Shown here piece after piece: positions 45,072 to 57,049 of a stretch of DNA of 64,000 bases. This stretch comes from Locusta migratoria (lineage: Eukaryota > Arthropoda > Insecta > Orthoptera > Acrididae). Position numbers and translations under genes: made by a program. How positions within the stretch are numbered: position 1 is the stretch's first letter; each line of letters starts with the position of its first letter. The stretch lies in contig CM048755.1 in NCBI GenBank assembly GCA_026315105.1, forward strand, positions 217,422,333 through 217,486,332, given 5' to 3'. A model generated the notes under the pieces. It made no database searches and was not told the origin of the DNA. It saw only the letters and a program-made list of their open reading frames with translations.

Positions 45072-46444
45072 CAATGCTTTTCAAACTTTCTCTCATGGCG
45101 ACACTCTTTTATAGCTTACAGTTTTGCGCGACACCCTTTCACTAATATAAATACATATGGTACAATTTAGATGGTTCTAGCAGGGGGGGGGGGGGGGGGC
45201 GGAAATAAAGTATCGCTTAAATGTTGTTCGTAAACGAAACTGAAATCCTCGTACGCATTGACATGTTTAATGTTGATCCTGTTTGGAGCAATTACGTACA
45301 CTCATAGCAAGAAAAGGAAACATTAGGAACTACGGAGATGTACAACAGAGAACACCGCAGACAATAATTCCTAACTCACACAGTTATACTTCCTTCTTCT
45401 ACATTCGACTCAACTTCCGAAACACGAAAACTGAATTTCGGAAACCGTTTTTCGCTGTCGTGTGTACATGTCAGGGCCAGATACGGTTTTGCTGGATCGA
45501 TTGAAAACGGCATGTGGAAATTAGCTGCTCGTATTTCTGATTTAGACAGCACAGTGGCTGTTCTCTTTCAGTCCAATATTATCACATTATTTTCAGAAAT
45601 AAAGATGTATTTATGACAAGTGATGAATTATTATTTAAGTTCTATTGTTAGGTTCTTGCTTCACCACGACCTCGAAAGTCCCGACATATTCGGGAAAAAT
45701 GGATAAATATTTCTGACAAGTAAGAATATGAATGTCATTTCTGGTCCCAGAATCTGTTACATACAGGAAACTGAAAGAAAAAAATATTAACGCATACCAG
45801 GTTTCGAACCAACGATCACTGCATTTAAAATACTACTCTTCGTTAATCACCTGGTCATACTCCATACTAAACATCGCTACTGAATAGCTTTAGTCAGTTG
45901 ACAATTGTGACAGCTTTTACAGCCACCTTGTCATTGATTGACATTTAATTGTAAGAAACGCTACCGAGGCTGACGTGGCTTTGATAAATCCATTAAAAAC
46001 GCTCAGGTTCAGCTTTTTCAGAAGGAAACCAGACTACAGTGAAGCAGCTGCCAGGTCCAGCAAACTGCACATGGGAAGAGCTGTTATCAAGTATCAGCAG
46101 TAGCTTTGCGCATGCGCAGTTTGCTGGAATCTGGCAAATGGCAGCTGCTTGAACGAACCTGAGTGTCTACTGCTGCTGAATCAGAGCTGCCGCCTAGCGG
46201 CTGAGCACGCACTTAATGTGCACCAATTATTCCTTTAATACGTGATCTGTGGTGCACTGAATGAAGAGAAGGGTGATTAGCTGCAGGCGAGTCTTCAGGG
46301 TTGTACAAAGAGAAGGATATTTGGTGTTATTTTATGACAAGTTTTTTTGTTTAGAGTTTAAATTTGTTAGTCTCGCGACACCCTTGATACTACTACGCAA
46401 CACCCCAGGGTGTCGCTACGCCCAGTTTGGATAGCTCTGCGGCG
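45072..46444. mobile_element. hAT-like non-autonomous element
   Basis: The left end is caatgcttttcaaactttct with a nearby ggcgacac. The right end, on the minus strand, has agctatccaaactggg and repeated gcgacaccc words. The flanks gcctaacg (45064-45071) and gcctaaca (46445-46452) match at 7 of 8, as for a hAT TSD. No transposase is readable inside. It contains a 17-G run (45183-45199) and an internal hairpin (46002-46163). Confidence 0.55.
46002..46163. repeat. Hairpin-forming inverted repeat
   Basis: ctcaggttc...gcagctgcc...ccagcaaactgcacatg at the left pairs with catgcgcagtttgctgg...ggcagctgc...gaacctgag at the right. Arms are about 65 bp. Possibly a separate MITE inside the hAT-like element. 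Confidence 0.8.
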
Positions 46445-46459
46445 GCCTAACATATGGCG

Positions 46460-46680
46460 GCAACGGCCGCGTGGGAGATCCGCGTGGTCTCTTATACAAT
46501 GCTACGGACTGGGCGGCCGCTCCCGCCGGAGTTGCGAGTCCTCGTGTGTGTGTTTGGGGGGGGGGGGGTATCGTCCTTAGTGTAAATTTGTAAGTTACTT
46601 TAAGTAGGTTATTAGTCCAGCGATTGATCACGATAGCAGTTTGGTCCAATAAGTGTACAAGCATTTGAATTTTATGGTGG
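46460..46680 (+). mobile_element. SINE-B-type copy with expanded G-run
   Basis: Head aacggccgcgtgggagatcc, B-box-like gttgcgagtcc, then tgtgtgttt, 13 G (46556-46568) and the tail (tccttagtgtaaattt ... gattgatcacgatagcagtt). No TSD found. Confidence 0.75.
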
Positions 46681-46792
46681 GAACCGCCACAGTATATACG
46701 CAAATTTTAACTATTTACGCATGTATTTAACAACTGCAGCATTACGTTATATAATATTTATGGTTGCAGAAGTCATATACAGTTTTACAATT

Positions 46793-47759
46793 CCAGAATG
46801 AAACTTTCACTCTGCAACGGAGTGTGCGCTGATATGAAACTTCCTGCCAGATTAAAATTGTGTGCCGGAAACGGGACTCGAACCTGGGACCTTTGCCTTT
46901 CGCGGGCAAGCGCACTACCGACTGTGCTATCCAGACACGACTCACGATGCCGCCTCACAACTTTACTTCCGCCAGTACCTCGTCTCCTACTTTCCAAACT
47001 TCACTTCGCTCTCCTGCGAACCATGCAAGACTAGCACTCCTGGAAGGATATGCTGGAGACATGGCTTAGCCACAGCCTACGGGATGTTTCCAGAATGAAA
47101 CTTTCACTCTGCAGCGGAGTGTGCGCTGATATGAAATTTTCTGGCAGATTAAAATTGTGTGCCGGAACCGGGACTCGAACCTGGGACCTTTGTCTTTCGC
47201 GCACAAGCGCACTACCGACTGTGCTATCCCGACACGACTCACTATGCCGCCTTACTCAAATGTTCAAATGTTTGTAGAACTTATGGGACTTAACTATGGG
47301 GTCATCAGTCCCTAAGCTTACAAACTACTTATGAACTAGCTAAGACTAAGGACGGCACAAATATCCATTCCCGAGGGGGGATTCGAACCCCCGACCGTAG
47401 TGGCCGTGTAGACCGTAACTGGAGCGCCTCAGTCCCCTCGGTCACCGCGGCCGGCGCCGCCTTACTACTTTACTTTACTGCAGAGTGAAGTTTCATTCTG
47501 GAAACATCCCTCAGGCTGTGGCTAAGCCTTGTCTCCACCATATCCTTTCTTCAAGGAGTGCTAGTCTTGCATGGTTCGCAGGAGAGCTTCTGTGAAGTTT
47601 GGAAAGTAGGAGGCGAGGTACTGGCGGAAGTAAAGTTGTAAGGCGGCATCGTGAGTCGTGTCGGGATAGCACAGTCGGTAGTGCGCTTGCCCGCGAAAGG
47701 CAAAGGTCCCAGGTTCGAGTCCCGGTTACGGTACACAATTTTAATCTGCCAGGAAGTTT
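46793..47759. mobile_element. SINE-E composite: two direct units and one inverted unit
   Basis: The unit ccagaatgaaactttcactc...ttaaaattgtgtgccgg occurs at 46793 and 47092 (same direction) and, inverted, at 47470-47759. The tRNA-like head is best seen on the plus strand at about 47660-47735 (gatagcacagtcggtag A box; anticodon stem TTGCC/GGCAA; B box ggttcgagtcc). The whole unit is bounded by one 13-bp TSD, cagttttacaatt, at 46780-46792 and 47760-47772. A SINE-A lies within. Confidence 0.85.
47257..47455 (-). mobile_element. SINE-A with TSD in the SINE-E composite
   Basis: Complete minus-strand copy. The 11-bp TSD gccgccttact lies at 47246-47256 and 47456-47466. Confidence 0.95.
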
Positions 47760-47772
47760 CAGTTTTACAATT

Positions 47773-49081
47773 ATTTAAAAATCAACATTGACTAATACTT
47801 TAACTGATACAACAAACATTCTTATTGGATATTGGGATTGAGCCAATGGCGTGTTGGTTCCTTAAAGTCAGGCACCAAGACGTTATAGCGAGCGAGGTAG
47901 ATTTGGGCAACACGATTATTTTTCAGGAATCGATTCCTGCGGATCACTACCACATTGTGAATCGATTTCTACGATTCGTTCACTAATATTTCACGATTCC
48001 TTATAGTCTGCAGCGGCACGTTCTTACAGAATACTAAAACGTTCTACATCATACTTGTAGATGGCAATACATGTCTATCTTATGGCTGTTAGAATCTAAC
48101 CTTGTGAATTTATTCCTACGATTCTTTCTGGTCTGCGACAGCACGATTCTTACAGAATGCCAAAAAGGAGACAATATGGGTATCGGATTTTTTGTATTTT
48201 GTTTATATTTATGGTGCGTGAAGTTCAGACTTAAAATAATAATTAGCCAAAGCCATTCGATTCAACTCTCAAAAATTCTCGAGGAAATAGTATTTGTAGT
48301 TTTGCAAGTTGATATAAATAAATATTATGCTACCAATTATTTCTGCTGTCGACGTAGCTCATTTGGTTGCGTTGTAGGTTGTCGAATTAGTGAACAGAGG
48401 TTACGTAGTTCAAATCGTGCTGTAACTTCAGTCATTTAAATATAAATTTCATTACAATTATGGTAATCACACATACGTAATGATTATAAAATACTTATTA
48501 TGTGAAATAACGTAGTTTCAGGAAACACGTCTATATAAATAAACTTTAAAAATCAAAATCCGTCTCTAAATACCATTTTTAGAGATACAAGAAATTCGTG
48601 TTTTTATATAAAAATCTTTATTTGTATAAAATCGGTTTCTTTCAGGAAAGATAAACATAAAAACCTAAGTAGTAAAAAATAGTCTCGAGATGGCGTTAAA
48701 ATCATTTAAAACCACGTTTTTATATAAAAGGAATATTTTTGTAAAACTGAATTTTTACAAAAAAATACAACTATGTAGATGAACTCAAAAAGCAAAAACC
48801 TCTCTAAATACAAAATATAATACAAATCGCTAGAGCCGTTTCCAGGATACGCTAAATACAAATGTGCAAGAATTGCTCGTTTAAATAGATTACATGTAAA
48901 CTGTATGAAGGACGTGCGTGTGTTTCGCTGCATCTGGAACTCATAAGTGTTACGTAATTTTTCCATCATACTTCGATTTCTTGATGTTAATCGTGTGTAT
49001 TGGCAGCTGTGTATTTCGCTGTGTTTCGTTTCTGTCATCTGTAGTTCGTGATTAACGGCGTACGATCTTCTTTCTGTGCTT
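47773..49081. other. No gene; tRNA-like relic and repeated acgattc words
   Basis: 48347-48424 has a degenerate A-box-like (gtagctcatttggttgc) and B-box-like (agttcaaatcg) pair, perhaps an old SINE or tRNA pseudogene. 47915-48150 repeats words such as cgattcgttcactaat and cacgattc, which reappear at 49560-49650. They could be the ends of an old element spanning this region. Confidence 0.4.
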
Positions 49082-49432
49082 CAGTGGCGGACTAGTAGCG
49101 GTGAAGGGGGGGGGGGGGGGGCGAGGGCGCGGACCGCCCCAGGCCTCTCGTCTTAGGGGGCCTACAATACCCCGAAAGCGTTTTTATTTATTTTTTATTT
49201 GTGTTTTTATTCTTTTTTATTTTTATTTTATTTTTAGCGCCCTTATCCTCTCGTCTCTCGTTCTGGGGCCTCCAAATCTCTAAAGAAATTTTTTTTCGAC
49301 TGTCCCGTGCCTCCCGTCCTGAGGGGGGCCTCCAAACGTCACAAGTTACTCTTTCATAGTATTTCCAAGTGGACTGGGGCCTCGTTTTGTTTTGCCACCG
49401 CCCGGCCCTCCGACAGCCGTAGTTCGCCACTG
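49082..49432. mobile_element. Short TIR element with cagtggcg ends
   Basis: Starts cagtggcggacta; the right end reads cagtggcgaacta on the minus strand. The flanks gtgctt at 49076-49081 and 49433-49438 repeat (6 bp visible). hAT-like by its ends. It is 351 bp, contains a 16-G run (49106-49121), and has repeated ggggcct.c.a phrases. Non-coding. Confidence 0.75.
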
Positions 49433-49438
49433 GTGCTT

Positions 49439-50880
49439 CCTTTGATCACACGCGTTCTCCTCCTGCTTTCGGGCTTTCGCAATCATTTGGCACGATTCGC
49501 TAGTTGCCTTACAAGCATAAATCGATGGATCTTGCAATCACGAGGCAGATGGTTCTTTTGAACGACGATTCGTCCGGAACACGATTCGATTCTCACGATT
49601 GTTTATTTGAATTCGTTCAAATGAACGAATCATTCACTAATCGCCACAATTCTAGTGCGAGGTGTCAGTCGCTGGTAGGCCTCTGTGAAGGTGCCATGTA
49701 ATGCGGTCATATTGATCGCGAGTGTGTAAAAGATAAGCGGCAGAATTGCTTTGTGGTGAATAAACAGTGAGCCGCAGTAGCTCTGGTTAATTGTCCGTTA
49801 TGCCTGTGGGATTCTTCCGCTGATTTTGGTAAATTGTTTATTGGCGATTGTCCGAGAATTTCCGACTGGACAAATATGAAATGAAGTTGATTTTCGTAAT
49901 TTGATTTGATACGTAGAAAAGGTGCTCAGAACGATTCATTACGTGACATTGCGATGTAAATATATTCTGTCTTCATATTAAACTGCTACACTGATAAAAA
50001 TAAAGAAGAGTATTAACAAAAAGTGCTTTTATTTCGACTAGGAAGAACTATTTCCTCGTTGTGTCATATTCTAGCAACACACATTGTGAGCTGCACATCG
50101 TTAGAGTCCGCGGCCTGAGGAGAAGAGTTTCTAATGCGACATATTAAACAGACAACAGGTGAGCATTCAAGATCTGTGTTGATGAATGAGTGAGTAGGAG
50201 AGGGCACAGGATACGGTGAGCTTGAAAGAATTGACATTGGCATTTGTTTAGGGTCTGCAATATAGCGTAACGTGGCAAATATTTAGGTCCTATACGTTGC
50301 AGGTATAGGTGGAATCCCTTTATTAAATTTACAACATGATTAGCAGGTCATGACGTGGGACTCTAAACTTAATTAAAAACCGTTGCAACCCCCACTTCAA
50401 GAAATTCCCCGTTCGTTATAACCACAGCGCAAGGCATTGCCCTGAGACTGACGAACTGCTGATGAAAATCAAAGATAAAATTCTTGAAAACCGTTGTTTT
50501 ATGATTACGTAACGTTCTCCCAGCAAGGAGTACATGCCTCGCTACACAGCTGTAGTTAGTTTATAAAATCGTTCTTATGTAGTACCAGTAATTAGAAAAC
50601 ATTTACATTTAGTTTGTTATTTAGTAAGTGTAAACGTTTACCGTGAGTAAGAAGTGTGGGCTCTGCTGTAGGCTCGTAAGTAATGGGTTACGGTGTAAGA
50701 TGTTCACAAAATATAAGGATATAAAATCAGTGCGTAATGGAAATTTTTCTATTCCTGATAAATAATTCATATGTACAGTATTTAATAGTAACTTTCGGAA
50801 TATAGCAGAATTAAACAGAACCTTATCTCCTACAGGTAATCATATACTTCTTAGAAAATATAATTCCGATAGTTACCTGA
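49439..50880. other. No gene recognised
   Basis: 49560-49650 holds a small palindrome (attcgttcaaatgaacgaat). Otherwise unremarkable AT-rich sequence. Confidence 0.5.
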
Positions 50881-50889
50881 AATAGTCCT

Positions 50890-52500
50890 CCGTGATATTA
50901 ATAAGGAAGAAAATGAGTCAGTAGTTACATCACTAAAGACTAAGGACTCCTATGGATATGATGAAGTATCTAGTAGAATACTCAAATGTTGTTCCGCCTC
51001 TGTTAGTCCAGTACTTAGCCACATTAGTCATTTTTTCTTTGAACTGACCAGTTTCCTGACAAATGAAAGTAGTGAAACTACTTCAGAAAAAAGGAGAAAA
51101 GAATAATATATACATCTTTAGACCTATTTCTATGCCATCAGTTTTTGTAAAAGTTATTGAGAAGGCTGTATATTTATGGTTATTTGATCATTTGAATTCC
51201 CATAATTTTCTGTTAAATGTGCTGTTTGGTTTCAAATGTGGCTTAACAACCGAAAATACTATATTTTACTTTCTCTTGATGCACTGGATGGATTAAATAA
51301 AAGGCTGCGAATACTAGGTGTATTTTTTGATTTGACAAAATCGTTTGATTGTGTCAATCTTAAAATGTTATTGCTGAAGTTGAAACATTGTGGAGTAAGC
51401 AGAGTTGCTGACAATTGCTTCAGTTCTTACTTTAATAACAGACAGCAGAAGTTGAGTCTCTGCAATGTTGAAAATGTCTGCTATATACACTCATAATATG
51501 GCAATGTTAAATTCGCGGGGGAGGGGGGGGGGGGGGTGCCCGAGGGCTCCGTTCTGAGGCTGCTCTGAGGTTTCTCATTTTTATAAATGACATTCCTTCT
51601 AGAATAACAGGTAATTCTATGGTATTTCAGTTTGCTATCGACGCCAGCTTGGTAGAGAAAGATGTTGTTGGCCACATCAAATAAAGCAGTTAAAGATATA
51701 AGTTTATGGCTTATAGAAAATAAATTGACGATAAATCACATTTGAACTCAATTTTTACATTTTCTAACACAAAATTCAATAAAAACTGATATTTTAATTA
51801 CACAGAGTGGGCATATGATGTCTGAGTCTAAACAGTTTAAATGTCTAGGCATTCAGATAAATAGTAAGCAGTCGTAAAGATCCCATGTTCAGAATCTTCT
51901 TCTAAAACTAAACGCTGCGTTTTTTACTATTAGAAAAGTAACTGAAATAAGTGATAGTTCAACACAATTTTTATTCTCTTATGACGTACGGATCTATTTT
52001 TGGGGTAACTCCTCTCATTCAGAAAAGGGTATTTATCGCACAGAAACGGACGTTAGATAAATATGTAGTGTACGATCGCGAACCTGTTGTCGACCCTTGT
52101 TTAGTAGTATAGGAGTTCTGACATTTGCCTCTCAAATGCTGTTTGATGTTAATAGTATTTGATTATTCCCAAGAGTTAGCAGCGTTCACTAAGTTAAATC
52201 TAGACAGAAATCTAGTCTGCATTTCGCTCCATTGTGCAGAAAGATGTGCCGCATCAATTTTTAATAAGCTGCCACAAGAAGTAAAAAGCTGATTTGTGAT
52301 GCACTCACTTTCAAGGCTAAGCTGAAGTGTTTCCTCATAGCTCTCGTTTCCTATTTTGTCGATGAGTTCCTGGTAATTAAAAAGAAAAAAAATTAAGCCA
52401 AATTTTTGTTATATTTTTGGTTCCTTTTACGTATGTTTAGGCCTGTCGTATGCATAGAATTTCTATATCTTTCACTCCTCAGTTCTGTCCTGCAAAACTT
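50890..52500 (+). pseudogene. LINE reverse transcriptase remnant (CR1/Jockey-like)
   Basis: RT blocks appear in order. SLKTKDSYGYDEVSSRILKC is near 50930. FRPISMPSVFVKVIEKAVY starts near 51118. LNSHNFLLNVLFGFKCGLTT (51195-51250), GVFFDLTKSFDCVNLKMLLL (motif A, catalytic Asp present) and YFNNRQQKLSL follow. GVPEGSVL (motif B, next to a 14-G run at 51523-51536) and FLIFINDIPS come next. The motif C position reads FAIDAS at 51631, so the first catalytic Asp of the FADD pair is lost. The C-terminal SKQFKCLGIQINS block is near 51825. Frameshifts and stops are frequent. Confidence 0.82.
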
Positions 52501-52649
52501 AATAAATATAAACGAAAAAATAAAGTCACTTTGGTAGTGATGCCACTAGTTTAAATCACAGGTGGAGTTTCTTATAGACAAGGTATGAAGATTTTTTGTC
52601 ATTGACTAGTCAGTGACTTACTTTGAATATTGACTACGTAAAAAACTGC

Positions 52650-53703
52650 GGGTCTACATCTACATCTACATGGATAATCTGCAAATCACATTTAAGTGCC
52701 TGGCAGAGGGTTCATTAACCACTTTCATAACCTTTCTCTACCGTTCCATTCTCGAACAGCGCACTGAAAGAAAGAACGCCTAAATAGTTCCGTTTTCGAT
52801 AAGATTTCTCTTATTTTATTGCTATGCTCATGTCTCCCTACGTAGGTGGGTGCTAGCAAAATATTTTAACATTCAGAAGTAAAAGTCGGTGATTGAAATT
52901 TCGCAAACAGAACTCGCCGCAACGAATAGCGTCGTACTTTCAATGATTTCCACCTCAAATCGTGCAACATTTCCATGACGCTTTCCCCCCTGTAACGTGA
53001 TAAAACAAAACGAGCTGCCCTTCTCTGAAACTTCTCAATGTCTTCAGTCAGTACCACATGGTAAGGGTCCTACACTGGGCAACAGTACTCCAGGAGAGGA
53101 CGCACAAGTGCAATGTAGGCAGTCTCTTTGGTGGAGCTGTTGCATCTTCCAAGCGTTCTGTCAATGAAATGTAACCTTTGGTTTGCCTTCCCCACAATAT
53201 TTTCTGTGTGTTTTCTCCAGTCTAAGTTGTTCGTAATTGTAACTCCAAAGTATTTGGTAGAATTTACGACCTTGCGGTTTGACTGATTTATCGTGTAATT
53301 GAAGTTCAGCGGATTTCGTTTAGTAGTCATGTATATTACTTCACACTTTTCATTAATTAGTGTTAATTGCCAAGTTTCTCACCATGTAGAAATTTTGTCT
53401 AAATCGCTTTGCAGTGGCTTTTGATCCTCTGTGGACTTCACTAACCCATAAACGACAGCATCATCCGCGAACAGTCTAAGGGAGCTATTCAGATTGTCTC
53501 CTAAATCGTTTATAAACACAAGGAAGAGTAGGGAATCTATAACGCTTCCCTGGGGAGCGCCAGGTATCACTTCTGATTTACTCGACGACTTACCGTCAAT
53601 TACTACGAACTGTGGCCTTTCTGATTGGAAATCATGAATCCAATCGCACAATTGGGGCGATATTCCATAAGCACGCAATTGCAACAGTAGTATATGACTG
53701 ACT
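52650..53703 (-). pseudogene. LINE reverse transcriptase 3' part (Jockey/CR1-like)
   Basis: Minus strand. 53379-53684 encodes LRAYGISPQLCDWIHDFQSE, then GAPQGSVIDSLLFLVFINDL (motif B) and LRLFADDAVVYG (motif C with both Asp). 53070-53330 continues with STKYFGVTITNNLDWRKHTE and HFIDRTLGRCNSSTKETAY. 52866-53057 ends with EKFQRRAARFVLSRY. A stop and frameshifts separate the pieces; the 3' UTR runs to about 52650. The copy is 5'-truncated at about the SINE. Same family as 6305-6960. It lies tail-to-tail with the LINE at 50890. Confidence 0.85.
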
Positions 53704-53715
53704 ACTTTTACATGG

Positions 53716-53914
53716 CCGGCCGCGGTGGTCGAGGGGACTGAGGCGCTCCAGTCACGATCTGCACGGCCACTACGGTCGGGGGTTCGAATCCCCCCTCGGG
53801 CATGTATATTTGTGCCGTCCTTAGGATTAGCTAGTTCATAAATAGTTTGTAAGTTTAGGGACTGATGACCCCGTAGTTAAGTCCCATAGACTTTACAAAC
53901 ATTTGAACATTTGA
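53716..53914 (+). mobile_element. SINE-A with TSD
   Basis: Complete head and tail. The 12-bp TSD acttttacatgg lies at 53704-53715 and 53915-53926. Inserted at or next to the 5' truncation point of the LINE. Confidence 0.96.
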
Positions 53915-54214
53915 ACTTTTACATGGCAAAGGAGGAATACTAAAGTAAACAAACGCACATGTTAGGGGTAACTCAATGCTACTAACTGTCGAAATGATTC
54001 AGTAGCACTCTGCAATTTATAATTTCTAGGACGAGCTACTAGCATATGTAATACTATGTATAGAAGCAGCTACAAATTAATTTGTGGTAAGATTTTCATT
54101 AGTTTGAGAGATGATGGGAAAAATAAGATATGTAGCTGATCAGCTACACTATATAAAGGGTTAAACATCGTATGTTCCGAGGTACATTGTCATCTGGGTA
54201 CCACCATAGCAAAG

Positions 54215-54470
54215 AAGGAAGAAGGAAGCTTAGGGTTTAACGTCCCGTCGACAACGTGGTCATTAGAGACGAGGCTCACGCTCGGATTTTTGGGTAAGGA
54301 TGGGTAAGGAAGTCGGCCGTGCCCATTGAAAGGAACCATTCCGGCATTTGCCTGAAGTGATTTAGGGAAATCACGGAAAACCTAAGTCTGGATGGCTGGA
54401 GGTGGATTTGAACCACTGTTCTTCCGAATACGAGTCCAGTGTATCACCACTGCGTCACCTCGCTCTGTGT
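54215..54470 (-). mobile_element. SINE-C, full copy
   Basis: Minus-strand match to 58731 over the whole length: gtttaacgtcccgtcgac, attagagacgaggctcacg, agtgatttagggaaatcacg, ggatttgaacc, and tgcgtcacctcgct at the head end. TSD not clear. Confidence 0.88.
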
Positions 54471-55875
54471 ACAATGATATCTCTTATATACGGTGAATGT
54501 GAAAGAAAATTAAATCGGTGTGTGCAAGAATAAAATATTGACGTATTCTCCTTTGCTACCACATTTATTTAAGGGGACAAGACGTGGTTCCAAATCACTG
54601 ATGCCGAGGGGAGGAAATGGCCATGTGGTGTTATTAAGCTCCCCACTGTATCACAGCGCATTGTGCTAAATTTGTTTTATCTCGTCTATACAGCATGGAG
54701 TGAAGTAATATGAGAAACACGCCTAACGACTGAGTTCGTCTTACGGTGTCTTTGCATTGCACAGACAGACTCTTGCTCTAAAATAACGCAGCGGCTGTGT
54801 CTCAGTACTGAAATTCATCGTCTCTTATCCTTTCCTTTCATTAGTATAAAAACAAGAAATCAAAGAAATAATCATGTTCCTGAAAATTGTGCACTTATCT
54901 GTTAAGTTACTGAAAACAGTCGAATGATGCCGACACGTGTCCAGTATTTCACTGCGAACCGAAACGGTATCTCCTGAGTGAATCGAAAACTTGCTTTCTT
55001 TTTCACATCGTTCATTGAGACCTGCGACGCAACACATTTCAGTACCAATATTGATATTATGCGTCAGAAATAATATATAACACGTCCTTGCCTTTATAAA
55101 GACCTAACACGTCAGTATAATAGACTGTCATGTTGTCGCTCGACGTTATAAAAGTCTTCTCTTTATCGACTGACACAGCTACAATGTGATGTCCGCTTTG
55201 AGAACGAATAAAAGACGGAGCCGGGGTGCAAATTTATTACATCAGCTACCAACCGTACAGCTAAAACTTTCTCTACTCCTGAGGGATATACAGACAATAT
55301 TGCACAACATGAATGGCCCTTCATACGACAAGCGATGCTGAACGACATTGTATTTCTGACTCTATCAGTCGATGCTTAACCCATCCGTTTTGTTTTGCGT
55401 TGGTTGTTCTTTCCGACACTTTAAGACTGATAGGCAACATTATTCCGCGAATCGTATCAAGATTCACAACAAAAGCTACTCGAACTAAGAAAACTAACTT
55501 CTTTTTCTCCGTGGAATGGGATATTATACTTATATACCACTTTTTCGCTACTTTAAGGGCTATTTTTGAAGAATATTTCCAACATACCGAATTAAAGTTG
55601 TATATTTAGTAATCAACGTTCCCCTCTTTTTTTATCTCGTTGCACCATATAATGTTTTATGTCTGGTTACTATGCAAGAGACATCATTATCCTTAAGATG
55701 GCTTTTCCACCTACCAGTTCGTGAAGAAGCTGTCAATGTCTACATTACCATATTCCGTTCTATGCAACAGGATTCTAATAACTCATTAAACAACTTTCCG
55801 TAGTTACTCGGACATTGTTCCCTTATTTTTGTTGGTACTGAAGATAAAATTGTATCTCAAACATGTTCTAAGTTC
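54471..55875. other. No gene or repeat recognised
   Basis: Several 60-100-codon frames (for example 55313-55609 plus) show no domain. Confidence 0.5.
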
Positions 55876-56076
55876 TATGTAGGACCTTCATTTAAATACG
55901 TACTCCGCAAGCCGCTGTAAAATACACCGTGTGTCACTGTCATTCACCTTCCTGTCCCACAAGAAATTAGAGAAAGGGATAAACGACTGTCTGTATTCCC
56001 CCGTATGAGTCGTAATATCACTTATCTTCATTCTTCTGAAATGCACGTTGATGACAGTAGAATCGTTTTGCAGTTA

Positions 56077-56267
56077 AAAATGTTTGTAAACGTATGGGAC
56101 AAAACTACTTAGATCGCCGATCCCCACCAGACTACTTAAACTACCTTAAACTAACTTATGCTAAGGACAACGAACACCTACTCCCAACGCAGGACTCGAA
56201 CCTCCGGCGGGAGCGGCCGCGCAGTTCGTAACATGATGATCCAGGCGGCGCGACCATCCCGCGCGAC
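56077..56267 (-). mobile_element. SINE-B-type copy in LINE, with TSD
   Basis: Minus-strand head (gactcgaacct B-box complement, gcggccgcgcagt) and tail. TSD ttttgcagtta at 56066-56076 and ttttgctgtta at 56268-56278 (one mismatch). Confidence 0.88.
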
Positions 56268-56522
56268 TTTTGCTGTTAGTTTCTCGGTAGTCTTCCTCGA
56301 AAAGAACGTCGCCCTTCCTTCAGAGATTCCCATTTGAGTTTACTAAGTACCTCCGTAATATTCAAGTGTTAATCGAACCTACCACTAAAGAGATATAGCT
56401 GCTTGCCTCTGAATTGCTACGCCACCCTTCATTAATGCGACATGTTATGGGTCCCAAAAACTCAAGAATGAGTCACACTAGTGTTCTATTCGCGCTGTCT
56501 GATTAGGAATGAACCATATCAT

Positions 56523-56681
56523 CGCGCGGGAATGGCCGTTCGGTTTAAGGCGCGGCCGCTCCCGCTGGAGGTTTGGGTCCTCCCTCTGGCGTGGGCGTGC
56601 GTGTTGTCATTAGCCTAAGTTAGTTGAAGTTATGACTTAAGCAGTTTGGTCCCTTAGGATTACAAACATTTGAACATTTTT
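56523..56681 (+). mobile_element. Short SINE in LINE, with TSD
   Basis: Head gcgggaatggccgttcggtt, B-box-like ggtttgggtcc; the tail lacks part of the middle. TSD atgaaccatatcat at 56509-56522 and atgaatcatatcat at 56682-56695. Confidence 0.9.
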
Positions 56682-56852
56682 ATGAATCATATCATTTTAA
56701 AACTCTCCCAGTAATCTGAAGTCTATTATTCACCTTACATGATTGTTTCATTCCAGATCGCTTTGCAACATTACGCTTAGATAGTTAATCGACGTCACCC
56801 TATCGAGCATCGCACTAAAATTAATGTATTGCAACATGACAGATTTTTTTCA

Positions 56853-57049
56853 ATATGTTCAAATATTTGTTAAGCTTAAGGGACTTAACTACGGGATCAT
56901 CAGTCCCTAAACTTACAAAATACTTATGAACTACCTTATACTAAAGACGACACAAACATCCATGCCCGATGGGGATTCGAGCCCCCGATCGTAGCGGCCG
57001 TGCAGACTGTGACTGGCACGCCGCAAACCACTCGGCGATTGCGGCTGGC
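56853..57049 (-). mobile_element. SINE-A in LINE, with TSD
   Basis: Minus-strand copy with mutated B box (gattcgagccc). TSD acagatttttttca at 56839-56852 and acagattttttca at 57050-57062 (T-run differs by one). Confidence 0.92.

Noticed and set aside
46785..47098. Several 70-codon frames in the SINE-E units
   Set aside because: They translate tRNA-like heads and are repeated with the SINE; no protein meaning.
53704..53960. Continuation of the LINE beyond the SINE at 53716
   Set aside because: Sequence after the SINE does not give the expected RT motif A in any minus frame, so the LINE is probably truncated at this point.
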